A stretch of DNA of 64,000 nt from Acanthacorydalis orientalis. Lineage: Eukaryota > Arthropoda > Insecta > Megaloptera > Corydalidae. The translations under genes were made by a program, and so were the position numbers. The stretch's first letter is position 1. Every line of letters starts with the position of its first letter. Below are positions 23,921-37,638 of the stretch, in pieces. The stretch is taken from NCBI GenBank assembly GCA_034766995.1, contig CM068315.1, forward strand, positions 54,180,556 to 54,244,555, given 5' to 3'. Below the pieces are notes generated by a model. The model was not told the DNA's origin, made no database searches, and worked only from the letters and a program-made list of their open reading frames with translations.

Positions 23921-24945
23921 GATTGTGCTGTTTTATATAAATATTATATAATAATAATCGTAGAAAAAAAATAAATAAAACTTCATAAAACATGACAATT
24001 TTATTTCTAAGAATTTATTTGAAAGAAATATTTATATTTTCTATTAACTGTAATATATATCTTACAATAAAGTAAGTAAAGTACTGTATTTCGAATAAAA
24101 TATTCTTAACAGGAGGTTGGTACTTATATAATAATACATGATCATATATATATATGTACGTGTACAATAGATTTAATAAACGAATTCTGCTTATCATATG
24201 TCAGATTCTTACATGTAAACGCTCTTACATAATGGTCATATAAACTAAATAGTTATTTAATTGTCGACTATTTCATTTAATAATACATTTTGAACAGTGA
24301 TACATTCACTTCAGTACACAAAATATCTTATTCGAGAAATCAAACGTTTTTAATCAGTTAGGTGTGAATAACAGGAGAGATATAACAACAGAAATGTAAG
24401 TAGAATAAAATATTATTCATTCATACTTAAACTTCTAGTTTTTAACATTGAAATGATAAAATAGTAAATATCATCGATTTTCTGTTTGCAAATGTTAGAA
24501 AGGATGCACGTATGGAGATTGTTGTTGTTGCGTTTTTCATCCAGGTATTTCGATATAACGAAATTTAATAACGGTATTTAATATAACGAAATCAAATTTA
24601 CATGCACACTGTTTAAACAATTCATTAATTAAAAAGAGTGTACGATTCATTGAACGAATGAGAAAATTTTAATATTGAATTATTAGTTGAATTATTAAGT
24701 ATTTGAATTATTGACAACTGTATTTTAATAATTAATTACAAGCTTTAAACAAACAATCTTTTAATTTGTGGCTTATTCATGGAAAAAAAAGATTGTACGT
24801 TGTGAAAAAATCACTGATTTATTAATAACATATTATGATCTGAATCAGCTTTAATTCAATCTCAAGACTGGTTCAGGTGAGGATGAGTGATTATACAATA
24901 CAATTTTACAGTTATTATTATTAAAGAGATATATTATTAATTAAT
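23150..24945. mobile_element. Long imperfect inverted repeat (about 280-bp arms)
   Basis: The left arm (23150-23430), reverse-complemented, aligns with the right arm (24671-24945). Shared stretches include AATTACAAGCTTTAAACAAA-like, TTTTAATTTGTG, TATTATGATCTGAATC, CTGGTTC-G-TGAGGATGA and CAATTTTACAGTTAT. The arms differ by many substitutions and short indels. The loop of about 1.24 kb contains a second, independent tandem duplication and (TA)n tracts. No transposase is visible. It may be a foldback-type element or an old inverted duplication. If transcribed it would form a long hairpin. Confidence 0.7.
23483..23990. repeat. Tandem duplication with (TA)n, inside the inverted-repeat loop
   Basis: Units begin with AATAAT-G-AGAAAA...AAGTAAAAC at 23483, 23701 and (partial) 23953. 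They share TCAGAAAC-AGTGATTC then AAGGAATGTTCTAGAAGCAT, leading into (TA)n at 23607-23666 and 23834-23914. The difference in period (218 and 252 bp) comes mostly from TA length. Confidence 0.85.
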
Positions 24946-26588
<1,643 letters not shown>

Positions 26589-26673
26589 TCAACTTGCACT
26601 TTAACGGTCTAACCGGTCAATGATGATATCTCTGACAATGAGATACTTGTAGAACGTACTAAGATCAACGTAC

Positions 26674-26850
26674 TCAGTGCAATGGGAATGTATTTTTAAG
26701 AGGTATATTACCATTTATATCTGAAAGTGGCTTCTTGTTTGATTTTTTTGAACTATTGTATCCATCTGTTTCGCCTTTCACGGAAACCAACATACTGTCC
26801 TTAGAATTAAGCATTTTATCACAGAGTTGAATATAGGTTTGGAAATTCAA
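26674..26850 (-). CDS. Possible C-terminal exon, product unknown
   Basis: The minus-strand frame ends at TGA 26674 with ...[11 protein letters not shown]. It carries a Ser/Lys-rich tail ([15 protein letters not shown]). Codon use is less AT-biased than in chance ORFs nearby, and an acceptor-like TTTGAGTACAG lies at about 26850. No family is recognised and no partner exon was found. It could be chance. Confidence 0.2.
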   Translation of the reverse strand: MNFQTYIQLCDKMLNSKDSMLVSVKGETDGYNSSKKSNKKPLSDINGNIPLKNTFPLH

Positions 26851-26868
26851 TAATACTGTACTCAAATA

Positions 26869-27040
<172 letters not shown>

Positions 27041-28159
27041 CAAGATATATTATAATTTTCGATACGATTCAATATACATTTTTAAATACAAATATTTGAG
27101 CTCAATTACTAAAAGTAAATCATCAAAGTGGATTATTTAAAATTAAATTTGGTTAAAGTATGTTGTTCAAAAACAGATTATATTAATGGAAAAAATTCAT
27201 TAAAAGAAGATATATTTTCTGAATTTTTCCAAAGACAAATGTTTGATTCTTTGTCTGAACTGTTAATATAGTTATTAATGTTGATAAACATTGTTATTAA
27301 TTTAAATGTTATGAATGTTTCGCTTTTATGTAAAACATGTAATCTCGTTGATGTTCTGGTGATCTTTGGTTCTTATCAATTACATCAGTCTATCTGTAAG
27401 AAATATTTTTAACGTTTGTGCTGTTCTCTGGTACATGTTAGAAACTTCACGGTGATTCAACTGAGGCTTCCACATGAAAGTATTAAAAAAAATTCAGAAA
27501 ACAAAGAAAAACATGTTGGCCTCTATTTAGTGTTTTAGTTCCATTGTATTTTAGTATCGAATTGAATTAAAATACTAAATAAAAAATAACGTGACTTTTC
27601 TTAATCTCTGCGTCTCTCTTTATTACTTCCATGTGGAAGCATAAATTGGAATCACTGAATAGTGATAAATTATATGAGTTAAAATCATTTGTGCAATGTA
27701 TTGATTTAATAATATAGTGTTATATATTTTAAAGATCATCATTAATCAGTTTTCTTTATATAATATAAATAGTATTTTTTTTATACTGATTCTAATATAT
27801 ATATATGTATAACATTTATAATTGATGATGTTAAATAATAATATTAATAGAAAAATTGTTGTTTTCAAAATTATAAAACGATTTTGTTCACCTTCAATTG
27901 AAAAGTTTTTGTTTTTTTTTTTTTAAAATGAATTACTATTTTTTTAAAAAAATTATAAACATTGATTTTGTTAAACCAAGTTATTTTTTTGTTTTTTTTA
28001 AAAAAAAATGAGAGTTGATTTTATCAAGTCCAAAACTCAGGAATTTTATACCATCGGAATAAATAAACTTGTTAATTGACATAAACGTATCGATTTTAAT
28101 GGTGCTTATTTCTATTAACAAAGTTAATTATTATCTGAAGAAAAATATTGATTTATGAA
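27041..28159. other. no gene seen
   Basis: AT-rich sequence with poly-T and poly-A runs (about 27905-28010). Confidence 0.4.
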
Positions 28160-28212
28160 GAAGTATATGAATTTGAAGGTCATAAAATGGCAATTATTTT
28201 TTACCAGTCTTA
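28160..28212 (+). mobile_element. Mariner 3' end fragment
   Basis: ATGAATTTGAAGGTCATAAA then ATGGCAATTATTTTTTACCA, the 3' terminal part of the same mariner family (compare 47860-47905). The rest of the element is missing. Confidence 0.65.
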
Positions 28213-28558
28213 TTTTTTATATTTATTCTGTTATATAATCAGTGGATGTGTTCATAACAGGGATCTATTATCAAAAATATAACCAGAATAGGAGTGGGAG
28301 TGTGCAAAATATTTAAGCTTAAGAACCGCTGACATTTGTTATGACACTTTTATTGTTTACTAAAAAATGTACGGAAAAATGTATTTGGAATTGTGTGTAA
28401 AAGTATTTTTCATTAAATCTATCCGATTTTTAATATAGATGATGATGATGATATATGTGAAAAATATGTTTGATATTTTAATATTTTATTATATATAAAG
28501 ATGTTTTTAGAACATTATAAATTAATTTTGAAAGTAAATAACATCTCTTTCATAATTA

Positions 28559-28603
<45 letters not shown>

Positions 28604-30397
28604 TACTGCCATTCCTATTATTTAAGTAATCTATAAAACTACTGCCATTGGCGTTATAAGCACAGTAATAAATAAATAAATAACTATTCCAAGAAGAAAA
28701 TGATGCCATTTGTGCAAATATTGACGTCATTTTTTCAACAAACATATCCGGTATTATTGCATCCAGGTCAGGCTGTCCCACAATTTAAAATTCATAAAAG
28801 TTTTGAATCACCCATCTCAATATTTTCGAACGGTATTTTTTCTGTTACCCACGAATTGTGTCTTTGTTTCATTTCGCAACAGTGCACTCAATTGAAAAAT
28901 CGTACCGTGCATTGTTACATAACCCAGATTAATATGGTTTCATTGACTACGAAGTCTAGATACATTTACACCCACGCGAACACGTCAATTGTTCGACTGT
29001 GCATATCATTATATATATATATATATATACCAGAAATTTAAAAATAAATGTTAGTGTGAAGATTTTAAAGATTTTAGATACATTTGGTTTATATTTTATA
29101 TAAAAAAAATATTTATTTAATATTTATATTGTATTGAGTTAGAAGTATGAATGTATTTATTAAAAAAATGTTACTCTTATATATATATATATATATATAT
29201 CTTAAACTCTCTCTCTCTCTATATATATATATATATCTTAAACTTACAAATAAATATTTTTTTCTTTTTAAAAAAAAATCAAAGAAATATAACAATGTGT
29301 GATGTATCTATATCAATCGAGAAGTTCATCGAACAATCAATAATTGAAATCATGAATAATACTAGAAAATATTAGAAAGGTTTAAAATGAATTTTATATA
29401 AAACAAATTAGATTATAGATTAAAAAAGAGTAAATTGTGTGCGTTTTTAGTTTCATTATTAAATGCCTTTCAGTTTACATTCTTACTTAATTAGAAAAAG
29501 AACTTCAATAATAAAATGTAAATATTTTTTTGTACACAATCGCCATCGAACGAATGATAAAGTTAACGGAAACTTAAACACCGTCTATTAAATATTTTTT
29601 GTATAATGTTTCAAGATTATTAAATATCGACGTTCGTATATAATTCCTATTAAGAGATTTCTTTTTATATCACTGATTCCACATAATTACAGTTAGTTTT
29701 CGATCATATCAGTTAAACTTTTGCTTTTAATGTCTGTCGGTGTCATCGATGAACGGTTTCGTACATAGGAACCATAAACGAATAAAGACTTAAATAGCAT
29801 TATGAGATTGTATCGATTGCTAACAGGTATTTTACAAATTCATAGAATTACTTGAACATTCTCATGGAATAACAGCCATGTTTAGTATCTAAAAAATGAC
29901 AATAAACGTTTCACTAGCGGAATGAAATTTCATAAAATAATTTCATATATAAAATTTCAATAAAATCAGAGTGAATTCTGTGCACGTTAAGCTTCAATGG
30001 GATTGGAAATAATCTATTTCATCGATTAAATATTTTTATTAACATTCTTGATCAATTATAATCATTCTTGATTTTCTATTCGGTTCATAACTGGCGATTG
30101 AGCAGGAGTATTTATAATTTTTTTTGCATGATTGTTCGAGAAACAAAATATGTGTAAAAAATATTAATTGTTTATAATCAATATTTATTTTTTAAAAAAG
30201 AACAATTTAAAATTGTCCTTTAGTAAACACAAGTTTTCACACACAAAAAATATTGGAAGTATATTTACAACTTAGACCGAATAACATTTTTTCAAAAATT
30301 AAAAATTTGCATAATTGAGATCATCTTTCCTACGTGACACAAATTATTGAATGAGTAATTCTTATATTTATATTTGGATGCTTGTATTTTGTGCTAA

Positions 30398-30438
<41 letters not shown>

Positions 30439-30447
30439 TATAAAAAA

Positions 30448-30510
<63 letters not shown>

Positions 30511-31280
30511 TTTGAATGGTTAAAATAACATTTCAATTCTGAATTCAAGTACATAGCGTCACGTAGTGAACAGTAAAGTTTCGCTTATTCTTAGAATGTT
30601 CACAAGTGCAAGACCTGTCGCGTTATCTGGACTACTAGGAGCATTGCCAAAAATTTATTGTTGTCATTTGACAGGGACAGTCATTAGAACTGTTGCGTTA
30701 AGAGTACACAGCACTGGCTGTACTCTCACGTAATGCAGGTTTAACAGATACTAAAAATACCGAGCATCTTTCATGAAGCAGCGAGACGTTGTCGTTCATT
30801 TTTTCGCGTTGTTTTTTTTTTTTTATTTTCATTAAACTCATCGCGCTAAGATGTCTTTTTTTTATTTATAAACAGATATTCGCACGCGTGCGGATACATA
30901 AAATGATTTATGTAATTGTAGAACAGCTGTAGTCATTTCGAAGGTATTGATTTGGAAATGAATCGTTTGTATACAAACATCTCAATAAAAATTAGCCTCT
31001 TAAATCAGCAAGTGTATCGTTCAAGGTTATAAATTACATAATTAAAATTTATACTTTTCAAGTGTATTGAACTATTTAAATTCCATAAGAATTACTAATA
31101 GAAGGTCGTTGTGTGTAAGAGTTTTTTTAGTTTGTTTAACAGTTATTTTAACATGAAAATGTTTAAAATGCAGAAGAGAAACCAGTATTGAGATATCTTG
31201 TATATCGTTGAATATTTTACATACAAACATAATACACACACATACGCTCCTATACACACACATATGTATATATATATATA
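28213..31280. other. no secure gene; simple repeats
   Basis: AT-rich sequence with (TA)n at 28559-28601, a (TA)n/(CT)n compound at about 29180-29236, and interrupted TA at 30401-30504. The stretch 28690-28990 is less AT-rich and open on both strands (minus 28515-28781 has PDLDAIIPDMFVEKM), but I recognise no protein. 30590-30800 is a CpG-richer island without ORF. Confidence 0.35.
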
Positions 31281-31289
31281 TAGACGCAC

Positions 31290-31463
31290 ACATACTTATA
31301 TATTAAGAACTTATATTTTTAATCTTGTATTAGACTGTTTTTTTTAATTTCAAAAAATTGCCTATAAGATATATTGAACTTAAAGATAGATCTTAGTTTT
31401 AGATTTAAAAATGTGACATACACATTTACTAAAATACATATCACGTTTTGCACTATGTGTATA

Positions 31464-31531
<68 letters not shown>

Positions 31532-31900
31532 ATTATGTATGTATATAGACATACACATACTTATTTATTAAAAACGTGTATTTTTAATTTTATATTAGAC
31601 TGAAAGTTTTTTTATAATTTTTAAAAATTCTCTAGAAGATATATTGAACTTAAAGATTGATTTTTGAGTTTCAGATTCAAAAATGTGACATATACATATA
31701 TTAAAATACATATCACAATTTGCACTGTATGTGTAGAATGTATACATACATATATATATATGTACATATATGTACATATATGTACATATATGTACATATA
31801 TGTACATATATGTACATATATGTACATATATGTACATATATGTACATATTTGTACATATATGTATGTGTATATAATATATATATATATATATATATACAG
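31290..31900. repeat. Tandem duplication, 270-bp period, with divergent microsatellites
   Basis: AAGATATATTGAACTTAAAG occurs at 31366 and 31636. It is followed in both by AAAATGTGACATA, AAAATACATATCAC and TTTGCACT, and preceded in both by TATTAGACTG. In unit 1 the block leads into (TA)n (31467-31523). In unit 2 the same place holds a 10-bp minisatellite (31761-31860). Confidence 0.88.
31761..31860. repeat. 10 x 10-bp palindromic minisatellite (TGTACATATA)n
   Basis: Ten consecutive units of TGTACATATA, nine perfect and one with a single change near 31850. The unit is self-complementary (TATGTACATA), so the whole 100 bp can fold on itself. Confidence 0.97.
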
Positions 31901-32566
31901 TTTTGCATATAAACAGAATTTACTTTTGTTTAAAAAAAACATATAAAGAAGAAATATGCAGTTTCTTGAAAAAAAAAATAATTTTCAAGTATTTGCATAT
32001 CATCGTCAAATCGCTAAAAACGTGCTTAAAATACCCAACGATATCAGACATTTCATTCGTTTTATCATACTTTTTACAAAATAAATATACAAGCCAATTT
32101 ATTTATTTATACACATTTTATTTAAAAAACTGGTATTCTTAGAGAAAGCTAATAGAAAATAACAAATTCCACGTAGAATTATATAATATCAATAAACTGT
32201 TACTTGACAGATGTTATGTTCGTCGTTTTTATTTATTTTCATCGGGAAAATATTATCTATAGTTTTTTTCTAATACGAAATAATGTTTAGATTGACAGGT
32301 AGTTGATTTAACAATGATGTTGGAAAGAGTTTTTACTTCGTAGAAAGTAAATGTGACAAGATGTATGAATACTTTAACGTCGAGTGATTGATTTTTTGTA
32401 ACAAAATAACTTTAATGTTTGATTTAAATGTGTTGGATATGTTAAAATTCTAAGAAATATTTGAAGTTTTGTGGTAAAATACGTTTTACATATTATATTT
32501 CTTGATAACTGATGAAATTAATAAACATAAACAACTCCCCTAACACAACTCTGCCCCTCCCCCAAT
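31901..32566. other. no gene seen
   Basis: AT-rich unique sequence. A short C-rich stretch (CTGCCCCTCCCCCAAT) ends at about 32565, where the Tc1-like end begins. Confidence 0.4.
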
Positions 32567-32722
32567 GTGTTAATGAAAATTAAATTTGTAATTATATGTG
32601 AAACCTAATAGGTTTAAGTAAAACAAAATGTTGAAAATTCTGAAACAACGCCTTTAATTTAAAGAGAAATTTAGCATTTTGCTTGACATTCCCTACTGTT
32701 TTAATAATTTTGCTAGCTACTT

Positions 32723-32724
<2 letters not shown>
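32567..32724 (-). mobile_element. Tc1-like element 5' end, copy 2
   Basis: Aligns with 49700-49864 in the same orientation: TAATAGGTTTAAGTAAAA, TGAAAATTCTGAAA, CAACGC-TTTAATTTAAAGAG, and an end resembling the terminal repeat (TTTTGCTAGC). The transposase region is absent. It abuts a (TA)n tract (32723-32787). Confidence 0.7.
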
Positions 32725-32787
<63 letters not shown>

Positions 32788-32792
<5 letters not shown>

Positions 32793-33135
32793 TACAAGGA
32801 TTTCAATATTCATAATTGAAATTGTGCAACGAAAAATTTTTTCCGTGTTATATGTAATTTTTAACTGCATAATGTTATGAGAAAAACAACAAGTTTTCAA
32901 TAGAATAATTGAATGAGCACTAGTCCTTGATAGGTAAATAATAACAATAATTATTATAAACACTATAACTTTTCACTGTACAGACAATTAACTTGTTTCA
33001 TATTAAACTTATGTTCATATATGTAACAATTATAATGGATGTAATGTCTTCATTGTACTTTTAAACAGTTAATTGTTTAATGTTCTCGTAACATCTATTG
33101 TATAAAAAATGTTACACTATTATAAAGTAAATGCT

Positions 33136-33198
<63 letters not shown>

Positions 33199-33477
33199 GA
33201 AGAATAGAATTGATATGAAAATAAATAATAATAACAAGCACATATCAGTAAGAGAATAATTTCAAATAGAAATGAGAATAACTAATCAATCAGATAAATA
33301 AACTTGCTAAGAGAGATTTATGAGTAGTTACGACTAGTATATCAGAAAATATATTTGAAATGTATACAAATAATATCTGTTGAATGTTATACTATTTTAT
33401 GTTAAGAAAACGGTAAATAAATAATCTTTATTTTTTAATCACATTTTAGTTTGATGGAAATGTATCTTGTCAATGCG

Positions 33478-33479
<2 letters not shown>
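32788..33479. other. no gene seen; TA tract
   Basis: AT-rich sequence with (TA)n at 33139-33193. No ORF or repeat family recognised. Confidence 0.4.

Positions 33480-33556
<77 letters not shown>
33480..33556. repeat. (TA)n microsatellite
   Basis: A TA tract of about 75 bp, directly next to repeat R2. Confidence 0.95.
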
Positions 33557-33558
<2 letters not shown>

Positions 33559-33570
33559 CAATGTTCCGTA

Positions 33571-33712
33571 AAATATCAAAAAATGGACAAAATATTGTAC
33601 TAAAAATTGAACAAAAACGTTTAGAAATTTTGTATTAAATTATTATTAACGATGATACCTGAAGTTACACGAAAAATAATAATATTTGTATCATAAAATA
33701 ACAATTTTTGAA
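33571..33712 (+). repeat. Interspersed repeat family R2, copy 1
   Basis: Shares about 130 bp with the inverted copy at 40803-40945: AATGGACAAA, TTTTGTATTAAATTATTATT, CCTGAAGTTACA-GAAA and TGTATCATAA. Non-coding. The family is unknown to me. Confidence 0.7.
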
Positions 33713-33807
33713 ATGTTATTTCTGGATTTACTTCGATTTCCTCCAACACTTTATTATCTAAAAGAAAAAACTTTCCGGTACCCCTAATGTATATATATAT
33801 ATATATA

Positions 33808-33878
<71 letters not shown>

Positions 33879-34457
33879 AAAAATTATTACAGTATAAGAA
33901 AAAGTAGATTTAGAGGCAGTACCAGTGGTAATTATTAAAAAAAACTCGAATCAAATGTCTCAAAAAACTGTCAGCCATGTACCTGAAATTAAAATCATGT
34001 GTGTTGTACACACGTAATGTTTAGAGTACATACGAATGTCATCAACCGTAACGAAGTGTCTACATTGTGACACTGCGACTTTGTAATTACTGTTGTAGAT
34101 GTCTTGTCTCGGCCGTTGACAAATGGACTACGAAAATTGTCAATTTTTTTACAACATCCGTGCAGATATTATCCTGTGAGGCGTCGCCGTTGTTGCAAAA
34201 ACTAGTTTTTACTAAACAAATATATGCCGAGTTCGTACGACTCTTTAAGAATTTTTTTATAAAAAGAACCAGGAATTTTATAAAACAGGAATATTTTTTC
34301 TTGCCTAAGGTGGTAGAGTGTGATAGGTAATAATGGAAGCTATATTATTCAATAATGTACAATTATATAATGTACAACTATATTATTCAATAATGTATTT
34401 TTCCTCTCAATTAATTTTTATTTTAATATAAAAAAAATGAAAAAATTTCCGACACCC

Positions 34458-34460
<3 letters not shown>
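33713..34460. other. no secure gene; TA tracts and a short direct repeat
   Basis: CTTTCCGGTACCCCTAATGT (about 33770) and a near copy ATTTCCGACACCCCTAATAT (about 34446) bracket this stretch, both running into (TA)n. Inside lies an 87-codon ORF (34067-34330) with several Cys (LCNYCCRCLV) in a GC-normal patch. I recognise no family. A small tandem (ATTATTCAATAATGTA) lies at 34350-34398. Confidence 0.35.
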
Positions 34461-34503
<43 letters not shown>

Positions 34504-34964
34504 TACATAAATATATGTAGGAAGAAATGTTCGAAAAACGTTAAGGTGTTATTTTAAGTAAGAACTCTTGAAAATATAAATAACTCTGTGTAGGAAAGTG
34601 TTTGTTGTATTAAAAGTAACACGAATCGTATATTTCAAATGGTGTTACAATATGATCAGATTTTTAGATAAAACTTTAACGAAGAATGCTGTAAAGCATT
34701 TTTTTTGTCATGATTGATACGGATTATTGTTGTTTGCTCTGCTGTTGAGATAGCGGTATAAAAAATGTTTAACGTCAGAACGGACAAGTGTAGGTGTGAA
34801 ACTAGTAAATATAATTGAAACTAGAATAAACGAAGAATTCATTTGCTTAAATTCTTTTTATACTCCCAGTTTTGAAACTTATCTATTTTATTTTCAGAAC
34901 ACGAAGCTAGAGATTTTTGGAAATATTATCGAAATGATATTTTACATAAATTAATTATTTTTTA

Positions 34965-35073
34965 TTAATCGTGGCGCTAAATGCCCGATCTAAAATGCCC
35001 ACCAGTGGGCACATCGTCTCTACGGCATTAGAGAAAATGCTCACAAGTGGGCATTTGGAACTCAACGTGTTAA
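34965..35073. mobile_element. piggyBac-like MITE with TTAA at both ends
   Basis: 109 bp bounded by TTAA (34965-34968 and 35070-35073). Read inward, the right end begins TTAACACGTTGAGTTCCAAA and the left TTAATCGTGGCGCTAAATGC, and both reach AAATGCCC. Inside are two direct copies of the palindrome-like 20-mer AAAATGCCCACCAGTGGGCA (second with two changes). TTAA target duplication is the mark of piggyBac elements. No coding part. Confidence 0.6.
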
Positions 35074-35157
35074 AACAGCTAGGAATATCAAAAAAAGAGA
35101 CAAATGCATACGAATTTGAAGATCACAAGCCGCAATTTTTTTGTACCAACCTAATAT
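35074..35157 (+). mobile_element. Mariner 3' end fragment, next to the TTAA MITE
   Basis: Reads LKQLG then a Lys-rich run, then EFEDHKPQFF and the terminal repeat ending TTTTTGTACCAACCTAA. The MITE sits exactly at the TTAA in the codons for Leu-Lys of HLKQ. The left flank of the MITE is not mariner sequence, so the other half was lost or rearranged. Confidence 0.75.
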
Positions 35158-35194
35158 TTTGGTAAAATATTCCCATCTTTTATTTATTTTTTTG

Positions 35195-35400
35195 ATTTGA
35201 GTTCAGTCAATTTGGACTGGGAACCAAGGAATATGAAAAGACCGAGAAAGAGACCAATGAACAGATGGGATGAGGATATTAAAAACTTTCTTGGAAATCT
35301 GTGGAAAAGAGAGGCACTGAATCGAACAAAATGGAAAATCATGGAAGCGGCCTTTATCCAGCAGTGGATTAACAGAGGCTGTTAATAAAAATATAAAAAA
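35195..35400 (+). mobile_element. LINE (non-LTR retrotransposon) 3' end
   Basis: The frame 35197-35385 encodes RPRKRPMNRWDEDIKNF, then WKREALNRTKW and EAAFIQQW-NRG, stop. This is the characteristic C-terminal tail of the reverse-transcriptase ORF of many insect LINEs (pattern RP-R-RW-DDI ... A-DR-W ... EA-VQQW). After the stop come A-rich sequence and a TA/TG microsatellite. Everything upstream, including the polymerase and endonuclease, is missing, as usual for 5'-truncated insertions. Confidence 0.75.
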
Positions 35401-35404
35401 AATA

Positions 35405-35437
35405 TATATGTGTGTGTATATATATAATATGTATGTG

Positions 35438-35490
<53 letters not shown>
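35405..35490. repeat. TA/TG microsatellite at the LINE tail
   Basis: Mixed (TG)n and (TA)n tract directly after the A-rich LINE end. It may have grown from the retrotransposon tail. Confidence 0.85.
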
Positions 35491-35494
<4 letters not shown>

Positions 35495-37018
35495 TACACA
35501 AAACAGGAAGAAAAATAACCAATTTGTAAAACAAACTACTTATTCTTATCAGGTTGTTTTCTAATAAAATATTTAATTGTTACAACTATAAATAAAAAGC
35601 ACCGACATTTTAAAGTAAAACGTCGAGAATATCTATCTATGAGAGAGAAAGAAAGAGAGTGAACGTTCATCCGACACAACAATTTTCTCATATAGATAGA
35701 TGTAAGTGTACGAAAATAATGCAGTAAACAAGTATCATACTGAAATAACTGCCAAATAACCCGAGGATTCGTCGAAATGTGCGATACCAAGACGGAACAA
35801 AGATACGTGAATGTCAGTATCCGCATTTCGATTCATCCTCTCATTGTTGTCAATTGTCCATTGCGTAAAGCTGTTATATTATGCACGATGTTATTACATT
35901 ATGAAGTTATTTCTGAAAAAACACAGCGCGACGAAAAAGTGGATCACGGCCAGAAAATAGATAGGCAGGTGGTTTTCGACTTGCATGATGTGCGCGTATA
36001 TCGTTTTGTATCCGATCCGACTTTGTGATTCGATTCAAGATGTGAGTTTTAATATGATCAGCGATAAATGTATCTCGTTATGGTTTGTTTACATTATAAC
36101 AATTGATTTAAATCAAATTACAAAGTCGACTAGACTGTTATAACCTATTTTTTATGCATAAAACAAATTAAAACGTCTCAGAGATAATTCACACTTCCTG
36201 TTTATATACACATTTTATGGTTTTATTGGACTTTATACTTAAAAAAAATCTATATTAAGAATGCTATTATTTCGAGTTCAATCAGTATATATTTACTAAC
36301 TCGAAATGTACTATAAACATAAATATGTAATTGCAAGAATCTATTAAGATGCGGAATAAAATTACATTTTAATTAAGATCTACCTTTCACTTATATAACA
36401 TTACTTTTTTATAAATATTTATTTATGAATCGTATTATTTTATATACCGTTTAGAATTAGAAATACATGTCATCTATAAATGTAAAAGTAATAAGAAGTC
36501 TCTAAAGAAAGTTCAATAAGAAAATAGAAACGTATTTTCAAATTCAGTCCAGAGATAGAACTAATTGGAATATTTGGGTTCAGTTCACAGTCTTGTTAAA
36601 TCTAATAATGATCATTAAACAAATTACAGTTTATTTCGTTTTTCAAATTCATTCTTTAATTATGATATATTTTTTTAAAAAAAAAATAAATATCAATATG
36701 AGTATTTCTTTTTGTGGATTTTCTTTGTATTTGATGAATAAGTCGAAACAATTTTTTTCTCTAAACGTTTTAATAATATTTTGTTAAATGTTAAATCAGT
36801 TCGTGATTAATTGAAATTTATTCTCGAAAGGTTCAATATCAGCACTTGAAATGCACGTCTGTACAAAAAAGGTATGATAAAATCTTGAATTAGGAATTCG
36901 GTTTATAATTTACATCCATTATAAAATGATGTAGTTTCTTTCTAGAATTCTTAGAAGTTTAGAAAGATAAACAATTTCTTTTTTAAAGAAATAATAAATA
37001 TACTATAGTTCTCTCTCT

Positions 37019-37054
<36 letters not shown>
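35491..37054. other. no secure gene; GC-normal island 35760-36030
   Basis: An 83-codon ORF (35777-36028) lies in a CpG-richer island but shows no family motif. It could be regulatory DNA. The rest is AT-rich, ending in (CT)n then (TA)n at 37011-37048. Confidence 0.35.
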
Positions 37055-37055
<1 letters not shown>

Positions 37056-37056
<1 letters not shown>

Positions 37057-37638
37057 AGGTTGGTAGAAAAATAATTGCGGTTTACAACCTTCAAATTCAT
37101 ATACATTTTTCTTTTTTTGATTTTCCTAGCTGTTCTGTGTGGTCCTGAACTGTTAGATGACTAACGCTTAACGTTTGTGCAAACTCTCGAATTGTTATGA
37201 GTGGTTTTGATTCAACCAACGCGTTCAGTCGGTCGTTATGAACTGAATAAGGACACCTGGACGCTCAACAATGACCTTCTTCATCTTCAAGATTCTCGTC
37301 CCTAGTACGAAATTTTTAGAACCACTATTTCACCGTATGTTCCTTAACAGTACCCACACTAAAAGCATCATTTAGTTCACAAGCAGTTTCTACTGATTTA
37401 ACACCCGTTTCGAACTCATACAAACAAATTGCTCCTATTTACTTCTTTTCCATCTTCAATTCAACAACTCATTTTAAAGAAAAAATAATAATAAAACAAA
37501 AGTCGATGTTACCGAAATACAGACCGAGAAATACACTTTAAAATAATATTTAACATGGAGACGATGGAATAAGACTTTCATTGAAAAAAATGAGGTTATA
37601 ATTCAAAAAACAAAAACCGTAATTATTTTCTTACCAAA
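37056..37638 (-). mobile_element. Mariner deletion derivative, copy E
   Basis: About 583 bp, minus strand, ends GGTTGGTAGAAAAATAATTG and CCGTAATTATTTTCTTACCA. The helix-turn-helix half is recognisable in pieces (EQLGKSKK near the 3' side) but broken by stops and frameshifts, including a small insertion after the Arg-Pro region. Same internal deletion as copies A-C. A (TA)n tract touches both ends. Confidence 0.85.

Noticed and set aside
28515..29041. Overlapping ORFs on both strands (88 and 113 codons)
   Set aside because: Slightly less AT-rich DNA, but no recognisable domain, and the longer ones extend through TA tracts.
30330..31942. Several ORFs rich in Tyr-Ile repeats, here and elsewhere
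   Set aside because: They are translations of (TA)n tracts, which have no stop in two frames.
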